42,989 bases of DNA from a virus. The position numbers were made by a program, and so were the translations under genes. Below are positions 8,151 to 16,482 of the stretch, in pieces (the stretch's first letter is position 1; every line of letters starts with the position of its first letter). The notes under the pieces were generated by a model. The model saw only the letters and a program-made list of their open reading frames with translations. It did no database searches and had not been told where the DNA came from. The DNA lies in the IMG/VR virus record IMGVR_UViG_3300047557_000734, positions 1-42,989 of that record. One strand, written 5' to 3'.

Positions 8151-8336
8151 ATGGCTGAGGATGGAATGAGTAAGTATGATCGTCTCGTTAAGAGTCTTGC
8201 TGCTAAGGATCGTCGTAAGGGCCGTAAGGGTAAGCCGCGTGATGTTAAGGCGCTTGCTGCGTGGATTGGTCGTGAGAAGTATGGTGCTGCAGAGTTTCAG
8301 CGGCGTGCGGCTGCTGGTCGTCGGAGAGCACAATAA
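8151..8336 (+). CDS. Small basic hypothetical protein
   Basis: A 61-residue, highly basic protein from ATG at 8151 with GAGGAGGG before it; a more upstream in-frame ATG at 8133 sits inside the terminator tail and is less likely. It contains a Lys/Arg block (KDRRKGRKGKPRD), a short helix (VKALAAWIGREKYG) and an Arg-rich end. Its stop overlaps the next ATG (TAATG). Such proteins are common next to capsid genes in environmental phages; no function is known. DNA binding within the head is a guess. Confidence 0.7.
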   Translation: MAEDGMSKYDRLVKSLAAKDRRKGRKGKPRDVKALAAWIGREKYGAAEFQRRAAAGRRRAQ

Positions 8337-8479
8337 TGGCTGTAAAGCGTAAGCCTACTGATAAGCCTAAGAAGGTTGAGGATATTGTTATGGCTTTGAA
8401 GCGTGAGAATCCATCGTGGCCTAAGGCTCGTATTTATGCGACGGCTTGGTCTTCGTATAATAAGATGCGGGGTAAGTGA
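8336..8479 (+). CDS. 47-residue conserved-style phage microprotein
   Basis: Starts at the ATG overlapping the previous stop and overlaps the next ATG at its own stop (TGATG). The sequence has a Lys/Pro-rich N-terminus and ends in ARIYATAWSSYNKM, a tail ('Kxx AYAxAWSxYNK') that recurs in short phage proteins next to structural genes. Coupled start/stop signals on both sides and the T-ending codons support coding. Function unknown. Confidence 0.65.
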   Translation: MAVKRKPTDKPKKVEDIVMALKRENPSWPKARIYATAWSSYNKMRGK

Positions 8480-8541
8480 TGAGTAGTTTTGCTCATTGGA
8501 AGCATAGATTGCGTCGTTTTTATTTTCGTCGTAGGGGGTGA
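8479..8541 (+). CDS. Possible 20-residue basic peptide
   Basis: ATG at 8479 overlaps the previous stop and the frame runs to TGA at 8539-8541. The product is Arg/Phe/Tyr-rich (LRRFYFRRRG). It may be translated by coupling, or the stretch may only be spacer, since its 3' end GTAGGGGGTG also supplies the ribosome site of the next gene. Weakly supported. Confidence 0.3.
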   Translation: MSSFAHWKHRLRRFYFRRRG

Positions 8542-8545
8542 TTAT

Positions 8546-8821
8546 ATGGCTAGTCCTGCTTGGCAGAGGAAAGAGGGTAAGAATCCTGAGGGTGGTTTGA
8601 ATGCTGCTGGTCGGGCTTCGTATAATCGGGCTAATCCGGGTACGCCGGGTTTGAAGCCGCCTGTGAAGATGGCTCAGGCTAGGCGGTCTGCTAAGGCTGC
8701 TGCTCGTCGGCGCTCGTTTTGTAAGCGGATGATGGGTATGAAGCGTAAGTTGACGAGTGCTGAGACTGCGCGGGATCCTAATAGTCGTATTAATAAGTCT
8801 TTGAGGGCGTGGGATTGTTGA
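8546..8821 (+). CDS. DUF6321-type protein
   Basis: A 91-residue basic protein. It shows the characteristic order WQRKEGKNPEGGLNAAGRAS, then a proline-rich LKPPV segment, then RRSFCKRMMGMKRKLTS and TARDPNSRINKSLRAWDC at the C-terminus. I recognise this as the family Pfam calls DUF6321, found in many marine and freshwater phages near head genes. Cysteines in SFCKRM and in the terminal DC are conserved in the family. Function is not established; DNA- or head-associated is likely from charge and context. The ribosome site is GTAGGGGGTG. Confidence 0.8.
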   Translation: MASPAWQRKEGKNPEGGLNAAGRASYNRANPGTPGLKPPVKMAQARRSAKAAARRRSFCKRMMGMKRKLTSAETARDPNSRINKSLRAWDC

Positions 8822-9252
8822 TGAGTAGTATTTATATTCCTGGTCATGGTGAGATGAGTTTTGATGAGTTGCGTATTGATCGCGCGTTGCGAGCGTATGA
8901 TGAGCGTTTGTTTTTTGCGCGGAATGCGGAGACTTGGGATTGGTGTGTTTTTATTCGTATGCCTGGTGATGAGCCTGCGTATCCTGTGATTGGGTTTGGG
9001 CGAGAGTTGCCGCCGATGGATGAGGTTATGCGGCGCGTGTATAGGGCTGATGCTCATCGTCATGGTTGGGCTATTTATGATGAGGTTATGGCTAGCCAGG
9101 AGGCATATAAAAAGAAGTTTCGTGATGCCGCTGATGAGGCTACGGAGGAATCGGCAGAGGTTGTGGAGCATTTTCTTCGTCAGCATGGTAAGAGTCCTGT
9201 TGTTAAAGTTTTTATGAATGATGCTAAGGAGGTGGTTACGGGTGACGCTTGA
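8821..9252 (+). CDS. Hypothetical protein in the head-tail joining region
   Basis: A 143-residue protein with ATG at 8821 overlapping the previous stop (TGATG). The central part (ETWDWCVFIRMPGDEPAYPV) looks like an alpha/beta fold, and the C-terminal 50 residues are helical and acidic. The 3' end overlaps the next gene by 11 bp. Sitting between capsid and connector genes, it may be a head-completion or decoration protein, but I do not recognise a family. Confidence 0.6.
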   Translation: MSSIYIPGHGEMSFDELRIDRALRAYDERLFFARNAETWDWCVFIRMPGDEPAYPVIGFGRELPPMDEVMRRVYRADAHRHGWAIYDEVMASQEAYKKKFRDAADEATEESAEVVEHFLRQHGKSPVVKVFMNDAKEVVTGDA

Positions 9253-9943
9253 TGAGATGTATGATGAGATGGAGTTGTATGGTTTTGAGGATTTTGAGGA
9301 TTCTCAGAAGTTGACATTGTTGAATGAGGCGTATTTTGATGTTGTGACGCGCGAGCCGTGGCCGTTTCTTGAGAAGATTGTTCAGTTTGTTGCGCCTAGT
9401 GGGGTGACGCAGATTACGAGTGGTTCGTCGTTTAAGGTTCGTAATGATAATAATCGTTTGGATAATTCGTTGACGAATCCTGTGTTGATTCCGTATACTG
9501 AGTATAAGGTTAATTCGGTGCTTAGTTTTGTGGATCAGTCAAATGATGTGGTTATGATGCCTGAGCGGAATGATGTTATTGAGAAGAATTATCGTATTTC
9601 GAATGATACGAGTCTTCCTTCGAAGTATTATTTTGTTGGGGATGATTTGTTTGTGTATCCTGCTGTGAGTGGGGATACGACGTATCGTTTGTATTTTCTG
9701 CAGTTGCCTACGGCTGCGACTACTTCTAGTAGTACGTATCTTATTCCTGAGCGGCATCATAGTATTATTGTGTATGGTGCGCTTGTGAAGGCGTTTCTTG
9801 TTAATGATGATCCACAGGCTTCGTTGTTTCAGAATATGTTTGAGCAGCGGTATCAGCAGATGCGGGCTGATGTTTGGATGAACCAGTATGATCGTACGGA
9901 TCGGATTCATGTGTTGTCTGATTCGTATGATTGGTCGTATTAA
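9242..9943 (+). CDS. Head-tail connector / adaptor-like protein
   Basis: A 233-residue protein. GTG at 9242 is preferred, with AAGGAGGTGG upstream; a longer frame to 9218 adds a basic stretch without a ribosome site. The N-terminus (MTLDEMYDEMELYGFEDFED) followed by LLNEAYFDVVTREPWPFLEK is the helical start typical of podovirus adaptor (gp11/gp4-like) proteins, then strand-rich sequence. Such proteins form the ring joining portal to tail. Position just before the large nozzle-like protein supports the call. Confidence 0.65.
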   Translation: MTLDEMYDEMELYGFEDFEDSQKLTLLNEAYFDVVTREPWPFLEKIVQFVAPSGVTQITSGSSFKVRNDNNRLDNSLTNPVLIPYTEYKVNSVLSFVDQSNDVVMMPERNDVIEKNYRISNDTSLPSKYYFVGDDLFVYPAVSGDTTYRLYFLQLPTAATTSSSTYLIPERHHSIIVYGALVKAFLVNDDPQASLFQNMFEQRYQQMRADVWMNQYDRTDRIHVLSDSYDWSY

Positions 9944-9957
9944 AGGGGGTGAGCGGC

Positions 9958-12840
9958 TTGTCGCTGACATTTGTTAATCAGGTTGGTGCTGTTAATGGTA
10001 TGAATCAGGCCGCTCCTGGTTCGTTTATTCCGGAGACGTTTGTTCGTTGGGCGCAGGATGTGTTGTTTGATCGTGTTGGTTATTTGCGTCGGCGTGCGCC
10101 GTTCTCGTTGTTTGCATTGTATAATAATGCGGCTGTGCCGTCTTTGACGTATCCTAGTGTGGCTAATGAGCGCGTGTTGAGTGTTGTGTCTACGATTGAT
10201 CCTGCGGGTAATCGAATTACTGGGCTTGCCTTAACAGCGGCCTCTCCGTCTGGAAGCCGAATTCTTTTTTATAATGAAAGATTTAGAAATACTGGGTCTT
10301 CTACTATTGCGACGATTCCTCAGGATGCTGCTTTTGATGTTAAGCAGGCGTCTAATGGTGGTATGTGGTTGTCGTTTATGGAGTCGTATAAGCCTGCGTC
10401 TGGTTCAAATGAGTATTTTCAGTATTATTGGTATGGTGGTGCTGGTGTGGAGCAGACGGTGCAGAATGCGCGGCTTAATACTCGGTTGAAGAGCGCTGCG
10501 AATGAGAAGCATCGTACGTTTACGAATCTTATTAATGCGCCACAGTTTGCTGTGACTAATTCTGCTAAGACGAGTGGTGTTGTTACGCTTACGTTTGCTT
10601 CGCATACTATTGCTCAGGGTGATTCGATTACAGTTGATATGAGTGATGCTGCGTTTGATGGTACGTTTACTGTTACGAGTGTTACTTCTACTACTGTTTC
10701 GTATGCTTTGGCTGGTGCTAATGTTTCTAGTGGTGCTGATACTGGTACGGTTACGCATAATTTTGAGACTAGCGAGTTGACTCCTGGAATGTTTGTGTAT
10801 GTGTCGCATTCTGGTTCGGATTATTATTTGGGTATTATTAAGAGTGTTAGTGCGACGCAGATTGTTTTGTTGAAGGATATCATTCGTTGGTTGTCTGAGA
10901 CTAATCTTGATGCAATTGGGACAATTACGAGTAATAATCTTGTTGGTCGTACGATTAAGTTTCGTAATGTGCGTCCGTTTATTCATTCGCATGGTCGCGG
11001 GCTTATTACGCGAGCAAACTCTACTACGCAGACTATTACTAGTGGTAGTATTGGTACTGAGGGAGAGGGGCATTTTCAGTCTGCTGATCTTGCTGGTACG
11101 GCGCTGGGTGTTAAGTGGGCGCTGTATCGGGCGAGTGATGGCGAGTGGATTGGCGATGTTGCTACTGTGACGGACAATGCGGCTTTATCTCTTGATGGAG
11201 ACCATCATTCTATTGAGGATGATGTTGTTCTTCGCGCTGACGAGTACGTTGCTCATTCATATCTTGCTGTTCCTTCTGCTACTATTACTGATGCTGATGC
11301 TACTCGTTTCGCGGGTATTTTTAATGCGACGTATGCTGGGTATCAGTGGTTTGCGAATGCGGGTAATGCGACGGATCAGAATCGTGTGGTGTTTAGCGCG
11401 TATCATGATGCTGAGGCGGTTGATTTGTCAAAGGATGCTGCCGATTCTATTATTATTCCTACTGGAGAAATTCGTGGTATTGCTGCTAGTTCTGGTGGTC
11501 TGATCGTGTTTACTCCGGATAAGACGTTTCTTATTCGTGGTAATTATCGTGCTAATTTTAGCCTTGAGGAGTTGTATCCTGAGGGTTGTTTGAGCGCGAT
11601 GAGTATTGTTGAGTATGGTGGTGGTGTTTTCTGGACTAGTCGTGTCGGGATTATGTTTTATGATGGGGCTAGTGTCCGTAATCTTACCGAAAATAATCTT
11701 GGCGTGTATTATACGGATAGTGTTAAGACGTTTGATATTCAGACGGATCGTATTTACTCGTTTTTGCATAAGGATCATTTGTTTGTGCATTTTAATGCGT
11801 TTGATTCTGTGTTTAAGCCTGTTCGGTACGAGCCTGTGTATGCTGAGGGTATTGAAACGACTCCGGCGATTGCTGATTTTGATGCGGATGATTGGGATCC
11901 GGATTTTACGACGGATGATTTTCGTGTTGAGAATAATGTTCCTGTGTATTGGGATTATTTGGAGTTGTATAGTTCTACGGCTACGTCGTCTACGAAGGTT
12001 GTTCCTACGTGGGGTAGTCCTGGTACGACGTTTAAGTGGGGTAGTGCTGGTACGCAGTATGTGTGGGGGCCTATTCAGAAGTCTGAGGGTGTGACGTTTG
12101 CGGTTTATTTGCCGTCGAATGCTATTACGACTCTGAGTAATTTTGGTTTTCGTGGTGCTGTTCTGATTGATTCGCTTAGTGGCATTAAGGCTATTATGGG
12201 TGTTAATGTGGTGAATCCTACTGGGTATAGTGCTGGTGTATATCCGCGTATTGTTGATGTTGATAGTATTCTTGATACGAGTAATCAGCATGATACGAGT
12301 ATTGATGCTGAGTTGATTGAGAATACTGGTAAGGCGTCTGATACGTATATTAAGGGGCCTGATTTTTATTTGCAGACGAAGCATTATACTGTTGGTGATC
12401 CGGTTTTGAAGAAGTGGTTTCGCCAATTGTTTTTGAATTTGTTTTTGCTTGATGGTGCTGTTCGTCTTGATGTGGTTGATAGTGAGGATAATGATCGTAT
12501 TGATGTGACGAAGAAGCAGCATAAGAATTGGGAAGTGTTTGGCGAGAAGGGTTATACGTGGACTATGTGGGAGACGCTTGTTCTTCCTAAGGTTCTTTCG
12601 CCGAATCGTTCTACGTGGGATAATGTTGAGGCTTTGGATCAGACGTGGTATGAGGTGAGTGATTCGGAATTTGAGCGGCGTAAGAAGAAGATTAGTTGGC
12701 GGTATCCGACGATGGGTTTTCGTTTGTATCAGATGAATGAGTATCGTCCGGCTAATTATCAGGAGGCGCAGAGGCCGCATACTATTATGTTGGATTCTTG
12801 GAATATTGGTTTTAAGCCGATGCGGATTAGTAGGTCTTAG
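9958..12840 (+). CDS. Tail nozzle-like structural protein (T7 gp12 type)
   Basis: A 960-residue, beta-rich protein. TTG at 9958 fits the AAAGGGGGTGAG ribosome site; GTG at 9949 would leave no spacing. Long beta stretches with repeated Gly-Asn-Thr turns, a DGASVRNLTENNLGVYYTDS segment and a Trp/Tyr-rich C-terminus (WETLVLPK, then WDNVEALDQTWYEVSD) resemble the nozzle proteins below the adaptor in T7-like tails. It has internal Ser/Thr-rich segments (about residues 195-265) that could be Ig-like insertions. The assignment rests on size, composition and order. Confidence 0.65.
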   Translation: MSLTFVNQVGAVNGMNQAAPGSFIPETFVRWAQDVLFDRVGYLRRRAPFSLFALYNNAAVPSLTYPSVANERVLSVVSTIDPAGNRITGLALTAASPSGSRILFYNERFRNTGSSTIATIPQDAAFDVKQASNGGMWLSFMESYKPASGSNEYFQYYWYGGAGVEQTVQNARLNTRLKSAANEKHRTFTNLINAPQFAVTNSAKTSGVVTLTFASHTIAQGDSITVDMSDAAFDGTFTVTSVTSTTVSYALAGANVSSGADTGTVTHNFETSELTPGMFVYVSHSGSDYYLGIIKSVSATQIVLLKDIIRWLSETNLDAIGTITSNNLVGRTIKFRNVRPFIHSHGRGLITRANSTTQTITSGSIGTEGEGHFQSADLAGTALGVKWALYRASDGEWIGDVATVTDNAALSLDGDHHSIEDDVVLRADEYVAHSYLAVPSATITDADATRFAGIFNATYAGYQWFANAGNATDQNRVVFSAYHDAEAVDLSKDAADSIIIPTGEIRGIAASSGGLIVFTPDKTFLIRGNYRANFSLEELYPEGCLSAMSIVEYGGGVFWTSRVGIMFYDGASVRNLTENNLGVYYTDSVKTFDIQTDRIYSFLHKDHLFVHFNAFDSVFKPVRYEPVYAEGIETTPAIADFDADDWDPDFTTDDFRVENNVPVYWDYLELYSSTATSSTKVVPTWGSPGTTFKWGSAGTQYVWGPIQKSEGVTFAVYLPSNAITTLSNFGFRGAVLIDSLSGIKAIMGVNVVNPTGYSAGVYPRIVDVDSILDTSNQHDTSIDAELIENTGKASDTYIKGPDFYLQTKHYTVGDPVLKKWFRQLFLNLFLLDGAVRLDVVDSEDNDRIDVTKKQHKNWEVFGEKGYTWTMWETLVLPKVLSPNRSTWDNVEALDQTWYEVSDSEFERRKKKISWRYPTMGFRLYQMNEYRPANYQEAQRPHTIMLDSWNIGFKPMRISRS

Positions 12841-12842
12841 TT

Positions 12843-13046
12843 ATGCAGGATTATGATCTTACTACTCCGGAGGGTAAGCAGGCGTTTCAGCGGTGGATTA
12901 CTGAGGTTGTGCGTAATGAGATTAATTCATATGTGCAGCAGGTGCTTGTGAATAGGAATACTATTTATGTTGATAATGAGAGTGATGGTTCTATGACTGA
13001 TGCTGAGCGTATTCAGCGTTTAGAGGAAGCCGTTTTTAGGAGGTGA
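12843..13046 (+). CDS. Small hypothetical tail-region protein
   Basis: A 67-residue protein two bases after the nozzle gene and four bases before the fibre gene. It has an amphipathic helix (GKQAFQRWITEVVRNEINSY), a short strand (NRNTIYVDNE) and a C-terminal heptad-like helix (AERIQRLEEAVFRR). It could be a trimeric tether or chaperone for the fibre that follows, by analogy with small helical proteins beside fibre genes; this is inference. Confidence 0.6.
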   Translation: MQDYDLTTPEGKQAFQRWITEVVRNEINSYVQQVLVNRNTIYVDNESDGSMTDAERIQRLEEAVFRR

Positions 13047-13049
13047 TAA

Positions 13050-14690
13050 ATGTCCACGAGTAATACTAGTCGGTATGGTTTTCCGTATCCTAATGGTGAT
13101 GATGCGTTGTCTAGTTTGGCTGAGCGTATTCAGGATCTTGCAGAATACTTGGATTATACGTATGGTTTGATGGATGTTGACCTTCTTGATTTTAGTCTTC
13201 CTACTGGTCCGCAGGGCGCGCAGGGTTCGCAGGGTGCTCAGGGTAGTCAAGGTCCTCAGGGTGATACGGGCGCTCAGGGTGCTACGGGTTCTCAGGGTAG
13301 CCAGGGGCCTCAAGGGGCGACTGGTGCTCAGGGTGTTCAGGGTAGTCAGGGTGCGCAGGGGTCGCAAGGAGCGCAGGGTCCGCAAGGCGATACTGGACCA
13401 CAAGGCGCTACTGGTGCGCAAGGAAGCCAAGGCGCGACTGGTGCTCAGGGACCTCAAGGGGACACTGGTGCGCAGGGCGCTGTTGGTCCTCAAGGCCCTC
13501 AGGGCGATGTTGGTGCTCAAGGAGCGCAAGGTAGTCAGGGTCCGCAGGGAGATACAGGCCCTCAAGGAGCACAAGGGGATACTGGCGCTCAGGGTCCACA
13601 GGGAGATACTGGTGCTCAGGGTGCGCAAGGGGCTGTAGGGCCTCAGGGACCCCAAGGTGATACTGGTGCTCAGGGACCGCAGGGTGATGTGGGTCCTCAG
13701 GGTGCTCAAGGTGGTACGGGAGCACAGGGTCCTCAAGGCGCTCAAGGATCTCAGGGTCCGCAAGGGGATATTGGTCCTCAAGGGAATACTGGCCCGCAGG
13801 GCGCAACTGGTCCGCAGGGGCCTCAAGGTGATACTGGGGCACAAGGTCCACAGGGAGATACTGGTCCGCAAGGGGCGCAGGGCGCTCAGGGCGCGACTGG
13901 AGCACAAGGTCCACAGGGAGATACTGGTGCTCAGGGACCTCAGGGAGACACGGGACCGCAAGGCGCTCAGGGACCACAAGGAACTCAAGGTCCTCAAGGA
14001 GCACAAGGCGATACTGGACCACAAGGCGCTATTGGTCCTCAAGGAGCGACTGGTAGTCAGGGCGCTCAGGGCGCACAAGGAAGCCAAGGAGCACAAGGAC
14101 CTCAGGGAGCAGCGGGAGCGGCTATGCCTACAGGCTCCGTTATTCCTTATGCGGGTTCTTCTGCTCCTACAGGTTGGCTTTTGTGTGATGGTAGTGCTGT
14201 ATCACAAACTACGTATGCTGATCTTTATGCTATTGTTGGCGCAACATATGATGTTACTTCTCCGGGGGCGGGTAACTTTAGGGTTCCTGATCTTCGTGGG
14301 CGTTCTGTATTTGGTTTGGATAATATGGGCGGTTCTGATGCTGGTAGACTTGATCTAGCAAATACTCGTGGTACTACTGCTGGTACACAGTATCATACTT
14401 TGACTACTACTGAAATGCCTAGTCATACGCATACGCAAAACGCGCATAGTCATACAGTTAATAGTCATAATCATACTGAAACTAATTATATTGCTAGTGC
14501 TGCGTACGGTGTTTATTATCAAACTGGTGGTGTTTCAAATGGCTTGACACCTAATACTACTACTGGAAATACGGGCAATAGTTCTCCCGGCACAGATAGC
14601 ATTACAGCCACTAACCAAAATACTGGTGGTGGTGGAGCACATAATAATATGCCTCCTGCTATGCTACTTAATTATATTATTAAAACTTAA
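13050..14690 (+). CDS. Collagen-like tail fibre with phage tail-collar domain
   Basis: A 546-residue fibre, ATG behind TTTAGGAGGTGA. Residues 1-52 form an N-terminal attachment domain ([20 protein letters not shown]). Residues 53-358 are uninterrupted Gly-X-Y triplets, mostly [12 protein letters not shown] and GSQ, giving a trimeric collagen-like shaft. Then comes a tail-collar domain ([12 protein letters not shown], then [19 protein letters not shown]; Pfam PF07484), and a His-rich segment ([18 protein letters not shown]) as in metal-knotted receptor-binding tips such as T4 gp12. The C-terminus ends [11 protein letters not shown], typical of the family. It probably binds the host surface. 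Confidence 0.92.
   Translation: MSTSNTSRYGFPYPNGDDALSSLAERIQDLAEYLDYTYGLMDVDLLDFSLPTGPQGAQGSQGAQGSQGPQGDTGAQGATGSQGSQGPQGATGAQGVQGSQGAQGSQGAQGPQGDTGPQGATGAQGSQGATGAQGPQGDTGAQGAVGPQGPQGDVGAQGAQGSQGPQGDTGPQGAQGDTGAQGPQGDTGAQGAQGAVGPQGPQGDTGAQGPQGDVGPQGAQGGTGAQGPQGAQGSQGPQGDIGPQGNTGPQGATGPQGPQGDTGAQGPQGDTGPQGAQGAQGATGAQGPQGDTGAQGPQGDTGPQGAQGPQGTQGPQGAQGDTGPQGAIGPQGATGSQGAQGAQGSQGAQGPQGAAGAAMPTGSVIPYAGSSAPTGWLLCDGSAVSQTTYADLYAIVGATYDVTSPGAGNFRVPDLRGRSVFGLDNMGGSDAGRLDLANTRGTTAGTQYHTLTTTEMPSHTHTQNAHSHTVNSHNHTETNYIASAAYGVYYQTGGVSNGLTPNTTTGNTGNSSPGTDSITATNQNTGGGGAHNNMPPAMLLNYIIKT
13206..14123 (+). repeat. Gly-X-Y coding repeat of the fibre shaft
   Basis: A 9-bp-periodic stretch of about 102 Gly-X-Y triplets. 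Amino-acid repetition is extreme but synonymous codons are mixed (GGT, GGC, GGA and GGG for Gly; CAG and CAA for Gln), unlike neighbouring genes where T-ending codons dominate. Long exact DNA repeats are thereby rare. Confidence 0.9.
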
Positions 14691-14701
14691 GGGGGTGAAG
14701 C

Positions 14702-14953
14702 ATGGCTACAAGTAACTTTAGTTTTTTGCAGTTAGCGGGTTCTGATACTGCTGGGTATAATAGTATTAATGCGCTTATTACGGATATTGATAATAAGGTG
14801 TATGCTCGGGTTGCTGTACCAGGTATGGTCACTCTTTGGAAGACCTCTGCTGGCGCTGTTCCAACTGGGTGGACTGATGTTACGTCTACTTTGACCGCTG
14901 CTGGTGCGGCTTCTATTACTGGGTATAAGTATATTGAGAAGGCGACGACCTGA
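14702..14953 (+). CDS. Small tail-fibre-associated protein
   Basis: An 83-residue protein, ATG behind AAGGGGGTGAAGC. The N-terminus (ATSNFSFLQLAGSDTAGYNS) followed by INALITDIDNKVYARVAVPG resembles the start of tail fibre and minor tail proteins, and PGMVTLWKTSAGAVPTGW resembles the entry strand of a tail-collar domain (compare [17 protein letters not shown] in the upstream fibre). It may be a short fibre tip, chaperone or truncated relative of the fibre. The stop overlaps the next ATG (TGATGG). Confidence 0.65.
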   Translation: MATSNFSFLQLAGSDTAGYNSINALITDIDNKVYARVAVPGMVTLWKTSAGAVPTGWTDVTSTLTAAGAASITGYKYIEKATT

Positions 14954-15717
14954 TGGCTGATGTAGCGAATAATGCAATGAATGCTGCTTTGGCGTATCGT
15001 CAGGCGGTTGAGGAGTATGGTAATTTTGTTGATGCGGCTATGCGCCAGTATGGTTGGACTATGCCGGATGCTTCTGGTCAGTATAGTGTTCAGGGTGCGC
15101 AGGATGCGTTTGATCCTGATCGTGTGATTCAGTATGATACGAGTGGTAAGCCGGTGTTTAATGTTGCTGAGACTGCTGCTCGTGCTGCTGGTGGTCAGTA
15201 TGGTACGACTGGTTTGTTTGCTCAGACTGCGCAGGAAAGCGCTGCTCAGGAGGCTGAGGTGCGTGCTGCTGCTCGTGGGCGTGGTTTGCGTGGTGGTGTT
15301 GCTTCGCAGCAGGAGCGTCTTGCTGAGACGCTTGCTGGGCGTCAGATGGGTGAGGTTAGTGCTGGATTGTTTCAGGATGTGTTTGCTCGTTATGGTGGTT
15401 TGGGTAAGGCGTATCAGCAGGTTGCTGTTGGTGAGGCCACGGATGCTGCGATTAATGCGGCGAATTTGGCGGCGAGTATGCCGACGACGAATCCGATGGC
15501 TGCGCCTGAGCCTGCTCCTGTGACTACTGTGGCTGCTCCGCCTGCTACGACTATTTTGCCTTCTTCTGAGCGTACTGCGTATCGTAGAATTGGTAATCCT
15601 GGTGGTTCTCCGCCTGCGAATCCGCAGCCGGGTGAGGTGTATCAGGGTGGTCCGCAGGGACTTAAGTGGGTGTATCGTACTGCTGGTCCTAAGGGTAAGG
15701 GTTGGTATCGTAAATGA
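14953..15717 (+). CDS. Ala/Gln-rich internal virion or ejection protein
   Basis: A 254-residue protein of mostly helical, Ala/Gln/Glu-rich sequence (ARAAGGQYGTTGLFAQTAQE and on) up to about residue 175. A Pro/Ala/Thr linker follows, then a compact basic C-terminal motif (PGEVYQGGPQGLKWVYRT). This composition and its place before the giant protein match the small internal or ejection proteins of podoviruses, which leave the head with DNA and help form a channel across the host envelope. No enzymatic motif is visible. Confidence 0.6.
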   Translation: MADVANNAMNAALAYRQAVEEYGNFVDAAMRQYGWTMPDASGQYSVQGAQDAFDPDRVIQYDTSGKPVFNVAETAARAAGGQYGTTGLFAQTAQESAAQEAEVRAAARGRGLRGGVASQQERLAETLAGRQMGEVSAGLFQDVFARYGGLGKAYQQVAVGEATDAAINAANLAASMPTTNPMAAPEPAPVTTVAAPPATTILPSSERTAYRRIGNPGGSPPANPQPGEVYQGGPQGLKWVYRTAGPKGKGWYRK

Positions 15718-15729
15718 GAAGGGGGAATC

Positions 15730-16464
15730 ATGGCTGAAATGGCTCCGAGAGAACAATTTGGTAGGAACTATGCGGCGAATCTTGCTGCGGCGCTTGATCC
15801 CCGATTGGCGTATCTTAATCGCCAGTTAGGCGTGTATCGTACGCCTGAGCAGATTGCTAGCGAAGTTGGTGGTTTGTATCAACCTGCTATTGCGCGGGCT
15901 GGTCAGATTGGTCAGGATGTTGCGGCTGTTGGTCAGACGGGTTTGGCGGCTGCTACTGGTTTGGCGTCGGCATTGCCTAATTTTGATGTGGCTGCGCTGG
16001 CTGATGCTGCTCGTGCTACGGGTCGTGCTGGTGGTACGGCGGCTCTTACGGGTAGTGTTATGGAGAGTCAGGCGCGTGCAGCGTTGGCGCAGAGTATTAT
16101 GTCTGAGCAGGCGCGTGTTACTGAGCAGCGTACGCAGACTGAGCGTGAGATTGCTGGGTCTGAGGAGGAGAAGGCGAAGATTGCTGCGGATTGGATGGCT
16201 CCGGCTATGCAGCGGCAGCAAATGACTACTACGGCTTTGCAGAATCAGCAGATTCGTGCCGAGTTGAGGAATGTTCCGATTGCTCGTCGTGCTGCTCGGT
16301 TGCAGAATATGCTTCTTCGTGGGCAAATTCGTGGTGTTAATTTGGAGAATGCTGCGACTGTTGCTGAGTTGAAGAAGTTGGGCCTTACTGATAAGCAGAT
16401 TAAGAAGTTGCAGGGCGCTGGTGCGACTACGGCTAGTGCTGATGCAGAAGTTGCTGAAACTTAA
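15730..16464 (+). CDS. Second Ala/Gln-rich internal virion or ejection protein
   Basis: A 244-residue helical protein, ATG behind AGAAGGGGGAATC. It has a small folded N-terminus (REQFGRNYAANLAAALDPRL), Ala/Gly-rich stretches that could insert in a membrane (GLAAATGLASALPNFDVAAL), then long charged coiled-coil helices (REIAGSEEEKAKIAADW; AELKKLGLTDKQIKKLQG). It resembles the preceding gene in style and probably acts with it and the giant protein downstream in DNA ejection. No enzyme motif seen. Confidence 0.6.
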   Translation: MAEMAPREQFGRNYAANLAAALDPRLAYLNRQLGVYRTPEQIASEVGGLYQPAIARAGQIGQDVAAVGQTGLAAATGLASALPNFDVAALADAARATGRAGGTAALTGSVMESQARAALAQSIMSEQARVTEQRTQTEREIAGSEEEKAKIAADWMAPAMQRQQMTTTALQNQQIRAELRNVPIARRAARLQNMLLRGQIRGVNLENAATVAELKKLGLTDKQIKKLQGAGATTASADAEVAET

Positions 16465-16482
16465 TATTATTGAGAGGTAATT

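Noticed and set aside
8821-9241. A second plus-frame gene (8990-9217) inside the hypothetical protein at 8821-9252.
   Set aside because: Its product is Met/Arg/Leu-rich shadow sequence and there is no ribosome site.
13020-14096. Ser/Leu/Arg repeat protein antisense to the fibre gene.
   Set aside because: It is the reverse complement of the Gly-X-Y repeat; the plus-strand collagen-like fibre explains the periodicity.
13206-14123. CRISPR-like array suggested by regular repeats.
   Set aside because: The 9-bp period encodes Gly-X-Y triplets within one frame; no repeat-spacer structure. No CRISPR array was seen elsewhere.
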